Shown one piece after another: positions 35,081 through 44,590 of a DNA stretch of 64,000 nt. How positions within the stretch are numbered: position 1 is the first letter of the stretch; each line of letters starts with the position of its first letter. The notes beneath the pieces are model-generated. The model was not told where the DNA came from and ran no database searches. It worked only from the letters and a program-made list of their open reading frames with translations. Position numbers and translations under genes: made by a program. This stretch comes from Aquipuribacter sp. SD81 (lineage in GTDB: Bacteria > Actinomycetota > Actinomycetes > Actinomycetales > JBBAYJ01), in assembly GCF_037153975.1 (NCBI RefSeq), contig NZ_JBBAYJ010000006.1:104194-168193 (forward strand). Reading direction: 5' to 3'.

Positions 35081-36088
35081 GTGGCCCTGGCTGACACCTC
35101 CGGCACCGTCCTCGTCGTCGGGGCCGGGATCTCCGGCATCGCGTGCGCCCGGCGCCTGCGCGACGCGGGCGTCCCGGTCCGGGTCGTGGACCGGGGCCAC
35201 CGGCTCGGGGGCCGCATGGGCGCACGCACCGTCGACACCGTCGTCGGTCGCCACGTCGTCGACACCGGCGCGTCGTACCTGACGGTGCGCGACGACGGCT
35301 TCCGCGCCGTCGTCGACGACTGGCACGGGCGCGGCCTCGCCCGGCCGTGGACCGACACCTTCCACCTGTCCGACGGCACCCGGCTCGTGGGGACGAAGGT
35401 CGGCCCGGTGCGGTGGGCGGGCCGGGACGGGCTGCGCGGCCTCGTCGAGGACCTCGCGGCCGGCCTCGACGTCGTCCACCCGCACGACGTCGTCGACGTG
35501 GTGCCGGAGCCCGACGGCGTCCGCGTGGACGGCCAGCGCTACCGGGCCGCCGTGCTCGCGGTGCCCGACCCCCAGGCGCGCGACCTGCTCCCGGCGGAGC
35601 ACGCCGACGCGCTGCTGGGGGAGGGCACGTGGGACTGGCGCCCCTCCGTGGCGGTGTACGCGGCCTGGACCGAGCGCTGGTGGCCCGACCTTGACGGGGT
35701 GTTCGTCGAGGGCTCCGCGGTGCTCGACTGGGTCGCGGACGACGGGCGGCGCCGCGGCGACGACGCGCCCGTGCTCGTCGCGCACACGACCGGCGTGCTC
35801 GCGGCACGCTGCCTCGACGACCCGCCCTCGGCCGTGCAGCCCGTGCTCGACGAGCTGGGCCGCGTGCTCGGCCGGGTCGCGCCCGTGCCGGAGCCGGAGT
35901 GGGCGCGCGCCCACCGCTGGTCGCTCGCGAGCCCGTCGCGCTCGCGGCCCGCGCCGCCGTTCGCGCTCGACGCGGCCGGCGTCGTCGGGGTGTGCGGCGA
36001 CGCGTGGGGCGACCGCTCCCGCGTGGAGGCTGCGTGGCTGTCCGGGCACCGCCTCGGCGACGAGCTCGCCGAGCGGCTCGCGGCCTGA
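35081..36088 (+). CDS. FAD-dependent amine-oxidase/renalase-like protein
   Basis: A 335-residue flavoprotein with the FAD loop [17 protein letters not shown] near residues 8-24, the second-strand motif [15 protein letters not shown], and the C-terminal FAD site [20 protein letters not shown] near 300. This layout matches the renalase-type NAD(P)/FAD-dependent oxidoreductases; the substrate is unknown. The GTG at 35081 is chosen because the FAD loop follows at a normal distance and CAGACT lies seven bases upstream, as in the leaderless mobA. purA follows in the same direction. Confidence 0.78.
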   Translation: MALADTSGTVLVVGAGISGIACARRLRDAGVPVRVVDRGHRLGGRMGARTVDTVVGRHVVDTGASYLTVRDDGFRAVVDDWHGRGLARPWTDTFHLSDGTRLVGTKVGPVRWAGRDGLRGLVEDLAAGLDVVHPHDVVDVVPEPDGVRVDGQRYRAAVLAVPDPQARDLLPAEHADALLGEGTWDWRPSVAVYAAWTERWWPDLDGVFVEGSAVLDWVADDGRRRGDDAPVLVAHTTGVLAARCLDDPPSAVQPVLDELGRVLGRVAPVPEPEWARAHRWSLASPSRSRPAPPFALDAAGVVGVCGDAWGDRSRVEAAWLSGHRLGDELAERLAA

Positions 36089-36124
36089 GCGCCCGCTCCG
36101 CCGGGCCGCGTCCGGCGCCTGCAC

Positions 36125-36130
36125 TACCCT
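36125..36130 (+). promoter_or_regulatory. purA promoter -10 box
   Basis: TACCCT fits the TANNNT pattern and lies about 65 bases before the purA ATG, giving a leader of about 58 bases. The leader ends in GGAAGGACC at 36179-36187, usable as a ribosome-binding site. Confidence 0.4.
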
Positions 36131-36194
36131 CGACCCGGCGCGGCGGGGGTCGTCGCGGACCGCACGAGCGAACGACGACGGAAGGACCCACCGG

Positions 36195-37481
36195 ATGCCG
36201 GGCATCGTCCTGATCGGTGCCCAGTGGGGCGACGAGGGCAAGGGCAAGGCCACCGACGCGCTCGGTTCGCGCGTCGACTACGTCGTGAAGTTCAACGGTG
36301 GCAACAACGCCGGGCACACCGTCGTGGTCGGCGACGAGAAGTACGCCCTGCACCTGCTGCCCTCGGGCATCCTCAGCCCGGGTGTCGTGCCCGTCATCGC
36401 CAACGGCGTCGTGGTCGACCCCGAGGTCCTCTTCACCGAGATCGACGGGCTCGAGGCGCGCGGGGTCGACACCTCGCGCCTGCTCGTGTCGAGCAACGCC
36501 CACGTCATCACCACGTACCACCGCACGCTGGACAAGGTGACGGAGCGCTTCCTCGGCAAGCAGCGCATCGGCACGACCGGCCGCGGCATCGGGCCCGCGT
36601 ACGCCGACAAGATCAACCGGGTCGGCATCCGCGTGCAGGACCTCTTCGACGAGAAGATCCTCCGCCAGAAGATCGAGGGCGCGCTGGAGCAGAAGAACCA
36701 CCTGCTGCTCAAGGTGTACAACCGCCGCGCCTTCGAGGTCGAGGAGGTCGCGGACTCCCTGCTCGAGCACGCCGACCGGCTGCGCCCGTACGTCGCCGAC
36801 ACCGCGCTGGAGCTCGGGCGCGCCCTCGACGCCGGGCGCACCGTGCTCTTCGAGGGCGGGCAGGCCACCCTGCTCGACGTCGACCACGGCACCTACCCCT
36901 TCGTCACGTCGTCCAACGCGACGGCGGGCGGCGCGTGCACCGGCAGCGGCATCGGCCCCACCCGCGTGGACCGCGTCGTCGCCGTCGTCAAGGCGTACAC
37001 GACGCGCGTGGGCGAGGGACCGTTCCCCACCGAGCTCTTCGACGCGGACGGCGAGCGCCTGCGCGAGGTGGGCGGGGAGTACGGGACGACGACGGGTCGC
37101 CCGCGGCGCTGCGGCTGGTACGACGCCGTCATCGCCCGCTACGCCGCCCGCGTCAACGGCGTCACCGACTTCGTCCTCACGAAGCTCGACACCCTCACGG
37201 GCTTCGAGCGGGTGCCGGTGTGCGTCGCCTACGACGTCGACGGCGTCCGCCACGACGAGATGCCCGCCTCCCAGACCGACTTCCACCACGCGACACCGGT
37301 CTACGAGCACCTCGAGGGCTGGCAGGAGGACATCAGCGGCGTCCGCGACTTCGCCGACCTGCCGCCCGCGGCGCAGCGCTACGTGCTGGCGCTGGAGGAG
37401 ATGAGCGGGGCGCGGATGAGCGCCATCGGCGTCGGCCCCGGCCGTGAGGAGACCGTCGTCCGGCACGACCTGCTGGGCTGA
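36195..37481 (+). CDS. purA: Adenylosuccinate synthetase
   Basis: A 428-residue enzyme joining IMP and aspartate with GTP to form adenylosuccinate, the first committed AMP step. The N-terminus [14 protein letters not shown] is the GTP/IMP P-loop, followed by [11 protein letters not shown], the IMP-binding [34 protein letters not shown] and [14 protein letters not shown]. The length is exactly typical. The ATG has GGAAGGA upstream. It stands alone rather than next to other purine genes. Confidence 0.97.
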   Translation: MPGIVLIGAQWGDEGKGKATDALGSRVDYVVKFNGGNNAGHTVVVGDEKYALHLLPSGILSPGVVPVIANGVVVDPEVLFTEIDGLEARGVDTSRLLVSSNAHVITTYHRTLDKVTERFLGKQRIGTTGRGIGPAYADKINRVGIRVQDLFDEKILRQKIEGALEQKNHLLLKVYNRRAFEVEEVADSLLEHADRLRPYVADTALELGRALDAGRTVLFEGGQATLLDVDHGTYPFVTSSNATAGGACTGSGIGPTRVDRVVAVVKAYTTRVGEGPFPTELFDADGERLREVGGEYGTTTGRPRRCGWYDAVIARYAARVNGVTDFVLTKLDTLTGFERVPVCVAYDVDGVRHDEMPASQTDFHHATPVYEHLEGWQEDISGVRDFADLPPAAQRYVLALEEMSGARMSAIGVGPGREETVVRHDLLG

Positions 37482-37523
37482 GCGCGTCGGTCGCGCGCGG
37501 CCATCGGGCGGACGGCCTCCGGA

Positions 37524-37557
37524 TTGTCGGTAGCGAGGCTAACTGTTACGCTCGCTA
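37524..37557 (+). promoter_or_regulatory. Promoter with overlapping palindromic operator for MFS exporter
   Basis: -35 TTGTCG (37524-37529), a 17-base spacer and -10 TACGCT (37547-37552) precede the GTG by nine bases, so the transcript is nearly leaderless. A 27-bp palindrome covers the -10 box: TAGCGAG (37531-37537) and CTCGCTA (37551-37557) as outer arms, TAAC and GTTA as inner arms, around a single T at 37544. This is the layout of a repressor operator (MarR or TetR type). No regulator gene is adjacent. Confidence 0.65.
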
Positions 37558-37561
37558 ACTA

Positions 37562-38875
37562 GTGCGTACCGACCTCTCCACCCACGCCCCCGCCGGCGCC
37601 CCCGCCGGTCCCCGCCGCCGCAGCGGCCCCGTCCGCCGTGGCGGGCGGCCCGCGACCGGGTTCTTCTCCCGGCTCGGCGTCCGCGAGCTCGTCCTGCTCG
37701 GCGTCATCACGGCGGCCGGACCGCTGACGATCGACCTCTACCTGCCCGCGTACCCGACGCTGGCCGAGGAGTTCGGCGTCGCCGAGACGCAGATCCAGCT
37801 CACGCTCACCGCGTGCGTGCTCGGCCTCGCGCTCGGACAGCTCGTCATCGGCCCGGTCGCGGACCGGGTCGGCCGGCGGCTGCCCGTCGTGGTCGGACTG
37901 GCCGGGTGGGGTGTCTCGTCGCTGCTCGTGGCGCTCGCGCCGACGCTCGAGCTCATGACCGTCGGCCGCTTCGTCCAGGGCTTCGTCGTGTCGGCGGGCA
38001 TGGTCACCGCGCGCGCCGTGCTGCGCGACCTGTCCGACGGGCAGGACCTCGCCCGCGCCTTCGCGCGGCTGTTCCTCGTGGTCGGCGCGGTGCCGATGGT
38101 CGCGCCCTTCCTCGGCTCGCTCGTCCTGGAGGTCACGAGCTGGCGGGGCGTCTTCGTCGTGCTCGCCGTCGTGGGCCTCGTGCTCGCGTGCGTCACCTTC
38201 ATGCTGCTGCCGGAGACGCTGCCCGCCTCGGAGCGGCGGCCGGTCCCCGTCCGCTCGCTCGGGCGCGAGTACGGCCGGCTGCTGGTCGACCGGGACTTCA
38301 TAGCGCCCGCGCTCGTCGCCGCGCTCGCGTTCTCCGGGCTGTTCGTCTACATCAACGGCTCGTCCTTCGTGCTGCAGGAGGAGTACGGCCTCTCGCAGCT
38401 GTCGTACGGCCTCGTGTTCGCCCTCGTGACGGTGTCGCTCATCACCGGCAGCCAGATGTCGAGCTGGCTCGTGGCCCGCCTCGGGCTGCTGACGGTGCTG
38501 CGCAGCGCGCCGGTCATCGGTGCCGTCACCATCGGCGGCGTCGCGATCGCGGCCGCCAGCACGGGCCTGCCGCCGCTGCCGGTCCTCATCGCCGGGCTCG
38601 TCGTCGCCATGGGCGTGGTCGGCATGGCGATGCCGGCGGCCTCGGCCCACGTGCTGAGCGGTCAGCCGCCCGCGCGGGCCGGGCTGGCCTCGGGCCTGGT
38701 CGGCGTCATCCAGTTCGCGGCCGGCGGCGCCATCAGCCCGCTCGCCTCGGCCTTCGGCACCGTCACGCCCACGACCATGACGGCCCTCATGGCCGTGCTG
38801 TTCGCCGCCTCCGCCGGCATGGCGGTGCTCGTGCGGGAGCCCGACCGCGACCCGGCGGACGCGCTCAGCGCCTGA
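37562..38875 (+). CDS. Bcr/CflA-type MFS drug exporter
   Basis: A 437-residue 12-helix major facilitator protein of the drug:proton antiporter family. ITAAGPLTIDLYLPAYP in the first helix, LVIGPVADRVGRRLPVVVG (motif A) and GRFVQGFVVSAGMVTARAVLRD are typical of the Bcr/CflA group. The first 30 residues are a basic Pro/Gly/Arg-rich tail. The GTG at 37562 has no ribosome-binding site and follows a palindromic operator, so expression is probably repressed until an inducer appears. The substrate is unknown. It converges on an alcohol dehydrogenase gene. Confidence 0.87.
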   Translation: MRTDLSTHAPAGAPAGPRRRSGPVRRGGRPATGFFSRLGVRELVLLGVITAAGPLTIDLYLPAYPTLAEEFGVAETQIQLTLTACVLGLALGQLVIGPVADRVGRRLPVVVGLAGWGVSSLLVALAPTLELMTVGRFVQGFVVSAGMVTARAVLRDLSDGQDLARAFARLFLVVGAVPMVAPFLGSLVLEVTSWRGVFVVLAVVGLVLACVTFMLLPETLPASERRPVPVRSLGREYGRLLVDRDFIAPALVAALAFSGLFVYINGSSFVLQEEYGLSQLSYGLVFALVTVSLITGSQMSSWLVARLGLLTVLRSAPVIGAVTIGGVAIAAASTGLPPLPVLIAGLVVAMGVVGMAMPAASAHVLSGQPPARAGLASGLVGVIQFAAGGAISPLASAFGTVTPTTMTALMAVLFAASAGMAVLVREPDRDPADALSA

Positions 38876-38899
38876 CCCTGTACCTCGTCCCGCCCGGTC

Positions 38900-38930
38900 G
38901 CCACCAGGGCTGCGGTGCAGGGGTGGTGGC
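38900..38930. terminator. Weak hairpin between converging MFS and dehydrogenase genes
   Basis: GCCACCA (38900-38906) and TGGTGGC (38924-38930) form a 7-bp stem, with an inner CTGC/GCAG pair in the loop. No T tract is present. Confidence 0.35.
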
Positions 38931-38945
38931 GCGACGTGGCCGTCG

Positions 38946-39977
38946 TCAGGGGCGCAGCAGCACCTTGACGGACTCGCGCTCGTCCATGCGCCGGTAGGCC
39001 TCGGGCGCCTGCTCGAGCGGGAGCTCGGTGTCGAAGACCGCGCCCGGTCGCAGCGAGCCGTCGAGCACCCTCGGCAGCAGCGTGGGCAGGTACGCCCGCA
39101 CCGAGGCGACCCCGCCCGCGAGCCCGACGTTGCGGCCGAACATCTGCCGCACCGGCACCTCGACGCCGTGCGGCACCCCGACGAAGCCGACGGTCGAGCC
39201 GGGCCGGGCCACCGCGAAGGCCGTCGTCATCGCCTGCGCGGTGCCGACGCACTCGAGCACCGCGTCGGCGCCGACGCCGTCGGTGAGGTCGAGCACCGCC
39301 TGCTCGCCGGCCTCGCCACGCTCCTCGACGACGTCGGTCGCGCCGAAGCCCCGGGCCAGGGCCTGCCGGTCGGCGTGCCGGCTCATCGCCACGATGCGGG
39401 CGGCGCCCTGCTCCCGGGCGGCGAGCACCCCGCACAGTCCGACGGCGCCGTCGCCGACCACGACGACGGTCGCACCCTCGCGGACGCCCGCGGCCCGGGC
39501 CGCGTGCCAGCCGGTGCCCATGACGTCGCTGCACGCGAGCAGGTCCCGGAGCACGTCGTCCGGCGGCGGCGCGTCGGCGGAGAACCCGTCGACGGCCACG
39601 AGGGTGCCGTCGGCCTGCGGCACGCGCACGAGCTCGGCCTGGCAGCCGTTCACCCCGCCGCCCACGACGCACGAGGTCTGCACGCCGGCCCGGCAGTGCG
39701 CGCAGCGCCCGCACGAGTACGTGAACGGCGACACGACGACCTGGCCGACCCGCACGTCGCGCACGTCGGCGCCGACGGCCTCGACGACCCCGACGTGCTC
39801 GTGGCCGATCGGCCGCGGCCGCTCGACGGGGCTCTCGCCCCGGTAGGGCCACAGGTCGGAGCCGCACACGCACGCGGCGAGCACGCGGACGACGGCGTCG
39901 GTCGGCCCCTCGACCTCGGCGTCGGGCCGGGTCTCGGAGCGGACGTCGCGGGCGGAGTGGATGACGGTGGCACGCAC
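38946..39977 (-). CDS. Zinc-dependent alcohol dehydrogenase family protein
   Basis: A 343-residue MDR dehydrogenase. Catalytic zinc ligands: CVCGSDLWPY (Cys), IGHEHVGVV (His, Glu) and the Asp in ACSDVMGTGWHAAR. Structural zinc: CGRCAHCRAGVQTSC, all four Cys present. Rossmann loop: VVVVGDGAVGLCGVLAA near residue 170. NADP preference is suggested by SRHADR after the second strand. The start is GTG at 39977, 38 bases from the divergent purD start. The substrate is unknown; it is not closely similar to the other Zn-ADH at 11785. Confidence 0.85.
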   Translation of the reverse strand: MRATVIHSARDVRSETRPDAEVEGPTDAVVRVLAACVCGSDLWPYRGESPVERPRPIGHEHVGVVEAVGADVRDVRVGQVVVSPFTYSCGRCAHCRAGVQTSCVVGGGVNGCQAELVRVPQADGTLVAVDGFSADAPPPDDVLRDLLACSDVMGTGWHAARAAGVREGATVVVVGDGAVGLCGVLAAREQGAARIVAMSRHADRQALARGFGATDVVEERGEAGEQAVLDLTDGVGADAVLECVGTAQAMTTAFAVARPGSTVGFVGVPHGVEVPVRQMFGRNVGLAGGVASVRAYLPTLLPRVLDGSLRPGAVFDTELPLEQAPEAYRRMDERESVKVLLRP

Positions 39978-40001
39978 GCGGCGACCGTACGGCCCTACCG
40001 C

Positions 40002-40007
40002 TAGCCT
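40002..40007 (+). promoter_or_regulatory. Leaderless promoter -10 element of purD
   Basis: TAGCCT is followed by eight bases and the purD GTG at 40016; no ribosome-binding site is present. Confidence 0.5.
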
Positions 40008-40015
40008 CGCTCCTC

Positions 40016-41284
40016 GTGCGCGTCCTCGTCCTCGGGTCCGGTGCCAGGGAGCACGCGATCGTCCGGTCTCTGCTGGCGGAGGACGGCGTCGAGCACGTCG
40101 TGGCCGCGCCGGGCAACCCCGGCATCGCCGCGGCCGGCGCGGAGTGCCGCGACCACGACCTCGCCGACATCGCCGGCGTCGCCGAGCTCGCGGTCGGCGT
40201 GCAGGCGGACCTCGTCGTCGTCGGACCCGAGGCCCCGCTCGTCGCGGGTGTCGCCGACGCCGTCCGGGCCGCCGGCATCCCGTGCTTCGGGCCCTCGGCG
40301 CCGGCCGCGCGGCTCGAGGCGAGCAAGGCCTTCGCGAAGGAGGTCATGGCCGCCGCGGGCGTCGCGACCGCGCGTCCGGTCGTGTGCGACGACCTCGGCG
40401 CGGTCGAGGCGGCGCTCGACGAGCTCGGCACGCCGCACGTGGTCAAGGACGACGGGCTGGCGGGCGGCAAGGGCGTCGTCGTCACCGACGACCGCGAGAC
40501 CGCGCTGCGCCACGCGCGCGCGTGCCTGTCGCAGCCGCGCGGGCGGGTGGTCGTCGAGGAGTACCTCGACGGCCCCGAGGTCTCGGTGTTCTGCGTGTGC
40601 GACGGCCGCGACGTCGTCGCGCTCGCGCCGGCGCAGGACTTCAAGCGGCTGCGTGACGGCGGTCTCGGTCCCAACACGGGCGGCATGGGCGCCTACTCGC
40701 CGCTGCCGTGGCTGCTCGACGGCTTCGTCGAGGAGGTCGTGGAGACCGTCGCGCGACCCGTGCTCGTGGAGATGGACCGCCGCGGCACCCCGTTCACGGG
40801 GATCCTCTACTGCGGCCTCGCGCTCACCGACGCCGGCGTGCGGGTGGTGGAGTTCAACGTGCGTCTCGGTGACCCCGAGGCGCAGGTCGTGCTCGCCCGG
40901 CTCCGCACCCCGCTGGCCCCGCTGCTCCTCGCCGCCGCCCAGGGTCGGCTCGCGGAGCACGTGAGGGTGCTCGGCGGCCTCGTGGAGTCCGCGGACGCCG
41001 CGGTCGGCGTCGTCGTCGCCGCGCCCGGGTACCCCGAGCAGCCGCGCACGGGAGACGCCGTCCTCGGACTGGAGGACGTCGCCGCCGTGCCGGGGGCGCA
41101 CGTGCTGCACGCGGGCACCGCGCTCGACGACGACGGCCACGTCCGGACCGCGGGCGGGCGCGTGCTCACCGTGGTCGGCACGGGTCCGGACGTCGCGACC
41201 GCCCGCGAGCGCGCGTACGAGGCCGTGGAGAAGGTGCACGTCCCCGGCGGTCAGCTGCGCCTCGACGTCGCCGCCGGGGTCTGA
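40016..41284 (+). CDS. purD: Phosphoribosylamine-glycine ligase
   Basis: A 422-residue ATP-grasp enzyme making GAR from phosphoribosylamine and glycine. Motifs: VLVLGSGAREHAIVRSL at the N-terminus, APGNPGIA, GPEAPLVAGVAD, KDDGLAGGKGVVV (ATP-grasp lysine), FKRLRDGGLGPNTGGMGAY and VEFNVRLGDPEAQV (metal-binding). TPFTGILYCGL is also conserved. The GTG at 40016 begins exactly at the conserved N-terminus and is preceded by TAGCCT. It converges on the S10 peptidase with one base between stop codons. Confidence 0.96.
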   Translation: MRVLVLGSGAREHAIVRSLLAEDGVEHVVAAPGNPGIAAAGAECRDHDLADIAGVAELAVGVQADLVVVGPEAPLVAGVADAVRAAGIPCFGPSAPAARLEASKAFAKEVMAAAGVATARPVVCDDLGAVEAALDELGTPHVVKDDGLAGGKGVVVTDDRETALRHARACLSQPRGRVVVEEYLDGPEVSVFCVCDGRDVVALAPAQDFKRLRDGGLGPNTGGMGAYSPLPWLLDGFVEEVVETVARPVLVEMDRRGTPFTGILYCGLALTDAGVRVVEFNVRLGDPEAQVVLARLRTPLAPLLLAAAQGRLAEHVRVLGGLVESADAAVGVVVAAPGYPEQPRTGDAVLGLEDVAAVPGAHVLHAGTALDDDGHVRTAGGRVLTVVGTGPDVATARERAYEAVEKVHVPGGQLRLDVAAGV

Positions 41285-41285
41285 C

Positions 41286-42866
41286 CTACCGCTCGGCCCC
41301 GACCGACCGGCGCACGAACGCCTTGAGGTCGGCGCACTGCTGCAGCCGCGACGGCTCGTGCAGGTACATCATGTGCCCGCTCTCGTAGTACGCCGTCTCC
41401 ACCCGGTCCAGCGCCTCGCGCGGCACCCGCAGCTGCGCGACGGTGTCCTCGGCGGCCGCGAACGGGGTCGCGCCGTCGTAGTAGCCGCACGCCACGTGCA
41501 CCCGCAGGTGCGGGTTGCGGCGCAGGAGCGCCCCCAGGTCCTCCGCGACGCTCACCGCGCGGCCCTCGAACTCCTTGTAGCTCCAGGGGTGCACGAGCTC
41601 GCTCAGCACCTTGTACGGCAGGTCGTTGCGGTAGCCGAGCTCGGTGGCGGCGTAGTGCAGGTAGGCCGCGGTGTACGGCCCGCCCGTCGCGGTGATGAAC
41701 GGGTCGACGCTCGGCCGCTCGTGCACGGCGTCGTCCTCGGTGCCGACGAAGCGGCCGTCGAGCCGACCGACCACCTTCTTCTCGTGCCGGAGCAGCTCGG
41801 CGTAGAAGCGCTGGTGCTCCACCCGCAGCCCCGCCCGGTCGAGGTAGTCCTCGCTGAGCCCGGTGAGCTCCGCGGCGCGGGCGACCACGCGGGCGCGCTC
41901 GTCGTCGGCGAGACGGGACCCGGCGGCCAGTGCGGCGGCGTACGGCCCGCGCGCGAACTCGGCCGCGGCCGCCACGTGCTCGCGCAGCGGCACGCCCCGG
42001 CCGGCGACCCCGTGGTAGTGCCCCAGGGCGGCGTACGTCGGTAGGAACGCCACGTACGGCCGGTCGTCGCCGTGGTGGAAGCGGATGGTCCCCATGTCGA
42101 GCACCATGCTGATGAGCGCGATGCCGTTGACGGCCATGTGGTGGCGCTGCTGCAGGTGCGAGGCGACGGCGACCGCGCGCAGCGTCCCGTAGGACTCCCC
42201 GGCGAGCAGCTTCGGCGACAGCCAGCGGTCGTTGCGCGTGGTCCACAGCCGGATGACCTCGGCGACGGACTCGACGTCGCCGGTGAAGCCGTGGAACTCC
42301 TTCGCGTCCCGGCCGGAGCGCACGCGCGAGAAGCCCGTCGACACCGGGTCGACGAACACGAGGTCGGTCTCGGCGAGCAGCGTCTGCGGGTTGTCGGCGA
42401 GGCGGCCGGGCGGCGGGGCGAGGTCCGGCGCGTCCCCCAGCAGCACGCGGCGGGGGCCGAGCACGCCCAGGTGCAGCCACACGCTCGAGGCGCCGGGCCC
42501 GCCGTTGAACACGAACGTCACCGGCCGGGCGGTGTCGGGGAGGCCGGCGTCGTCGAGCACCTCGTAGCTCGTCACGCCGATCTCGGCGACGGCCGTGTGC
42601 CCCTCGAAGCCCTTCTCACCCGTCGTCTCCCGGCGCAGCACGAGCCGGCCCGCCCGCGCGCGGTAGCGCAGCGGGCCGTCCTCCGCCTGCAGCGTGTGCT
42701 CGGTCGTCGTGAGCGTGTCCTTCGGCTCCTCGGCCAGGACGGTCGTCGCCTCCTGCCCGTCGCGACCCGTGGCCGGCTCCCGCTGCTCGTCCTGCGTCCC
42801 GCCCGTCGGGCCCTGCTCGTCGCCGCCCGCGTCCCCGACCCGGCCGTCCGCCGTCTGCTCGCTCAC
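41286..42866 (-). CDS. Serine carboxypeptidase S10-family protein
   Basis: A 526-residue alpha/beta-hydrolase peptidase. Features: FVFNGGPGASSVWLHLG (S10 oxyanion motif), LVFVDPVSTGFSRV, LLAGESYGTLRAVAVA with the nucleophilic Ser, the Asp in CGYYDGATPF and the His in YYESGHMMYLHEPS. The N-terminal 65 residues are acidic, low-complexity and contain no signal peptide, so a cytoplasmic location is likely, unusual for a vacuolar-type family. The GTG at 42866 is preceded by TAGGGT and seven bases, as in leaderless genes. It is divergent from purC. Confidence 0.88.
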   Translation of the reverse strand: MSEQTADGRVGDAGGDEQGPTGGTQDEQREPATGRDGQEATTVLAEEPKDTLTTTEHTLQAEDGPLRYRARAGRLVLRRETTGEKGFEGHTAVAEIGVTSYEVLDDAGLPDTARPVTFVFNGGPGASSVWLHLGVLGPRRVLLGDAPDLAPPPGRLADNPQTLLAETDLVFVDPVSTGFSRVRSGRDAKEFHGFTGDVESVAEVIRLWTTRNDRWLSPKLLAGESYGTLRAVAVASHLQQRHHMAVNGIALISMVLDMGTIRFHHGDDRPYVAFLPTYAALGHYHGVAGRGVPLREHVAAAAEFARGPYAAALAAGSRLADDERARVVARAAELTGLSEDYLDRAGLRVEHQRFYAELLRHEKKVVGRLDGRFVGTEDDAVHERPSVDPFITATGGPYTAAYLHYAATELGYRNDLPYKVLSELVHPWSYKEFEGRAVSVAEDLGALLRRNPHLRVHVACGYYDGATPFAAAEDTVAQLRVPREALDRVETAYYESGHMMYLHEPSRLQQCADLKAFVRRSVGAER

Positions 42867-42902
42867 CCGGCACACCCTAGGAAGCGCCCTACGATCGCGC
42901 AG
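42867..42902. promoter_or_regulatory. Divergent leaderless promoters (S10 peptidase / purC)
   Basis: In 36 bases between two GTG starts, TAGGGT (minus, 42879-42874) stands seven bases before the peptidase start and TACGAT (plus, 42890-42895) seven bases before the purC start. Neither gene has a ribosome-binding site. Confidence 0.6.
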
Positions 42903-43808
42903 GTGCCCGCCCCCGCCCTGCCCGCCGCGCCCGTCCTCGACGGCTGGACGCACCGGTTCTCCGGCAAGGTCCGCGACGTCTACGCGCCCGCGACGCCGCA
43001 CCCGGCCGGCGACGTGCTGCTCCTCGTCGCGAGCGACCGGGTGAGCGCGTACGACCACGTGCTCGCCACCCCGGTACCGGGCAAGGGCGCCGTGCTGACC
43101 GCGCTGTCGCGCTGGTGGTTCGACCAGCTCGCCGACCTCGTCGACAACCACCTCGTCGACGCGCCGCCGCCGCCGGAGGTGGCCGACCGGGCGGTGGTCG
43201 TCCGCGCCCTCGACATGGTGCCGGTCGAGTGCGTCGCACGGGGCTGGCTGTCGGGCTCGGGGACCGCGGATTACCGCGCGCACGGCGCGGTGTGCGGGGT
43301 GCCGCTGCCCGACGGTCTCCTCGAGGGGTCGAGGCTGCCGGAGCCCGTCTTCACGCCGGCGACCAAGGCGGCCCTCGGCGACCACGACGAGAACGTCACC
43401 TTCGACGAGGTGGTGGCGACGGTGGGGCGCGACACCGCCGAGGAGCTCCGGCGGGTGACCCTCGCCGTCTACGCGCGCGCCGTCGAGGTGGCCGAGCGGG
43501 TCGGCGTCATCGTCGCCGACACCAAGCTCGAGCTCGGCCGCGTGCCCGGCGGCGACGGGCGGCTCGTGCTCGGCGACGAGGTGCTGACGCCGGACTCCAG
43601 CCGCTACTGGCCCGCCGACCGGTGGCGCCCCGGGCGCGCCCAGCCGAGCCTCGACAAGCAGGTCGTGCGGGACTGGCTGACGTCGCCGGCGTCCGGCTGG
43701 GACCGCGCCGGGGACGCCCCGCCGCCCCCGCTGCCGGAGGAGGTCGTGGAGCGGACCGCCGCGGGGTACCGCGAGGTGTACCGGCGCCTCACCGGCGCCG
43801 ACCTGTAG
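42903..43808 (+). CDS. purC: Phosphoribosylaminoimidazole-succinocarboxamide synthase
   Basis: A 301-residue SAICAR synthetase, joining CAIR and aspartate. Motifs: GKVRDVYAP near residue 20, LLVASDRVSAYDHVL, PGKGAVLTALSRWWF, VECVARGWLSGSG, FTPATKAALGDHDENV and ADTKLELGRVP, with LTPDSSRYWPADRW near 235. The length is typical of the actinobacterial form. The GTG at 42903 follows TACGAT by seven bases. The neighbouring MBL hydrolase gene converges on it. Confidence 0.96.
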   Translation: MPAPALPAAPVLDGWTHRFSGKVRDVYAPATPHPAGDVLLLVASDRVSAYDHVLATPVPGKGAVLTALSRWWFDQLADLVDNHLVDAPPPPEVADRAVVVRALDMVPVECVARGWLSGSGTADYRAHGAVCGVPLPDGLLEGSRLPEPVFTPATKAALGDHDENVTFDEVVATVGRDTAEELRRVTLAVYARAVEVAERVGVIVADTKLELGRVPGGDGRLVLGDEVLTPDSSRYWPADRWRPGRAQPSLDKQVVRDWLTSPASGWDRAGDAPPPPLPEEVVERTAAGYREVYRRLTGADL

Positions 43809-43811
43809 GTC

Positions 43812-44474
43812 TCAGCCCTCCCAGGGCCCGTCCGTCACCGGGTCGTGGACGTCGGCGCCGCCGAGCCGGCGCACGTGGCCGAGGTAGACCTCGCGCCGGT
43901 CCTCGCGCAGCAGCGCGTCGTGCACCGGGAGGGCGACGCGCGGCGCGACGGCGCGGACGAACTCGACGGTCTCCTTCACCGCCGCCCACGGTGCGTTGAG
44001 CGGCACGGCGAGCACGTCGACGCCGTCCGGCGTCGTGCCGTAGGAGTCGCCCGGGTGGAACACGGTCGTGCCGTCGCCGCGCAGCAGCACGCCGACGTTG
44101 CCGATGCGGGGCACGTCGTCGTGGATGACGGCGTGCTGCCCGCCGACGGCCTCCAGGGCGAGCCCGTCGAGGTCGACCCGGTCCCCGACCGCGAGCAGGT
44201 CGGCGGTGACGCCGGCCTGCGCGAGGGCGTCGTGCGCGCCCTGCTCGGCGAGCACCCGGAGCCCGTCGTGCTGCCCGACGAGCGTGCGGACGGCGTCGGC
44301 GTCGCAGTGGTCGGGGTGCGCGTGCGTGACGAGGACCGCGTCGAGCGGCGCGTCGCCGAGCAGGCGGGCGAGGGACCCGGGCACGTCGGGGGAGAAGGCG
44401 CCGGGGTCGAGGAGCACCCGGGCGCCGCCCGTCTCGACGAGCAGGCAGGAGTGGCCGAGGGAGGTCACGCGCAC
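43812..44474 (-). CDS. UlaG-like metallo-beta-lactamase-fold hydrolase
   Basis: A 220-residue MBL-fold metal-dependent hydrolase. It begins MRVTSLGHSCLLVETGG, has the metal motif THAHPDHCDAD near residues 50-60, GQHAVIHDDVP near 113, FHPGDSYGTTPDG near 140 (metal Asp) and LPVHDALLREDRREVYL at the end. This shape matches the UlaG/YtkL branch; the substrate is unknown. The GTG at 44474 is preceded by TAGGAC and six bases, a weak leaderless -10. It converges on purC. Confidence 0.85.
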   Translation of the reverse strand: MRVTSLGHSCLLVETGGARVLLDPGAFSPDVPGSLARLLGDAPLDAVLVTHAHPDHCDADAVRTLVGQHDGLRVLAEQGAHDALAQAGVTADLLAVGDRVDLDGLALEAVGGQHAVIHDDVPRIGNVGVLLRGDGTTVFHPGDSYGTTPDGVDVLAVPLNAPWAAVKETVEFVRAVAPRVALPVHDALLREDRREVYLGHVRRLGGADVHDPVTDGPWEG

Positions 44475-44590
44475 GCACCGGTCCTACACCCGGCTCGGAC
44501 GGCGTGCACGTCGCGGACGGCCGACCGGCGCACCCTCGGACCGCGGCGCGTCCCTTGCGGCGGGTGACGCGGCGGTGCTGCACTCCTGGG

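Noticed and set aside
37531..37557. Iron box (IdeR/DtxR) at the MFS promoter
   Set aside because: AGGCTAAC is present, but the remaining positions of the 19-bp consensus do not match and the symmetry centre is different.
43110..43130. GGTTCGACC resembling a tRNA T-loop
   Set aside because: It lies inside purC (coding for Trp-Phe-Asp), with no acceptor stem or anticodon arm around it.
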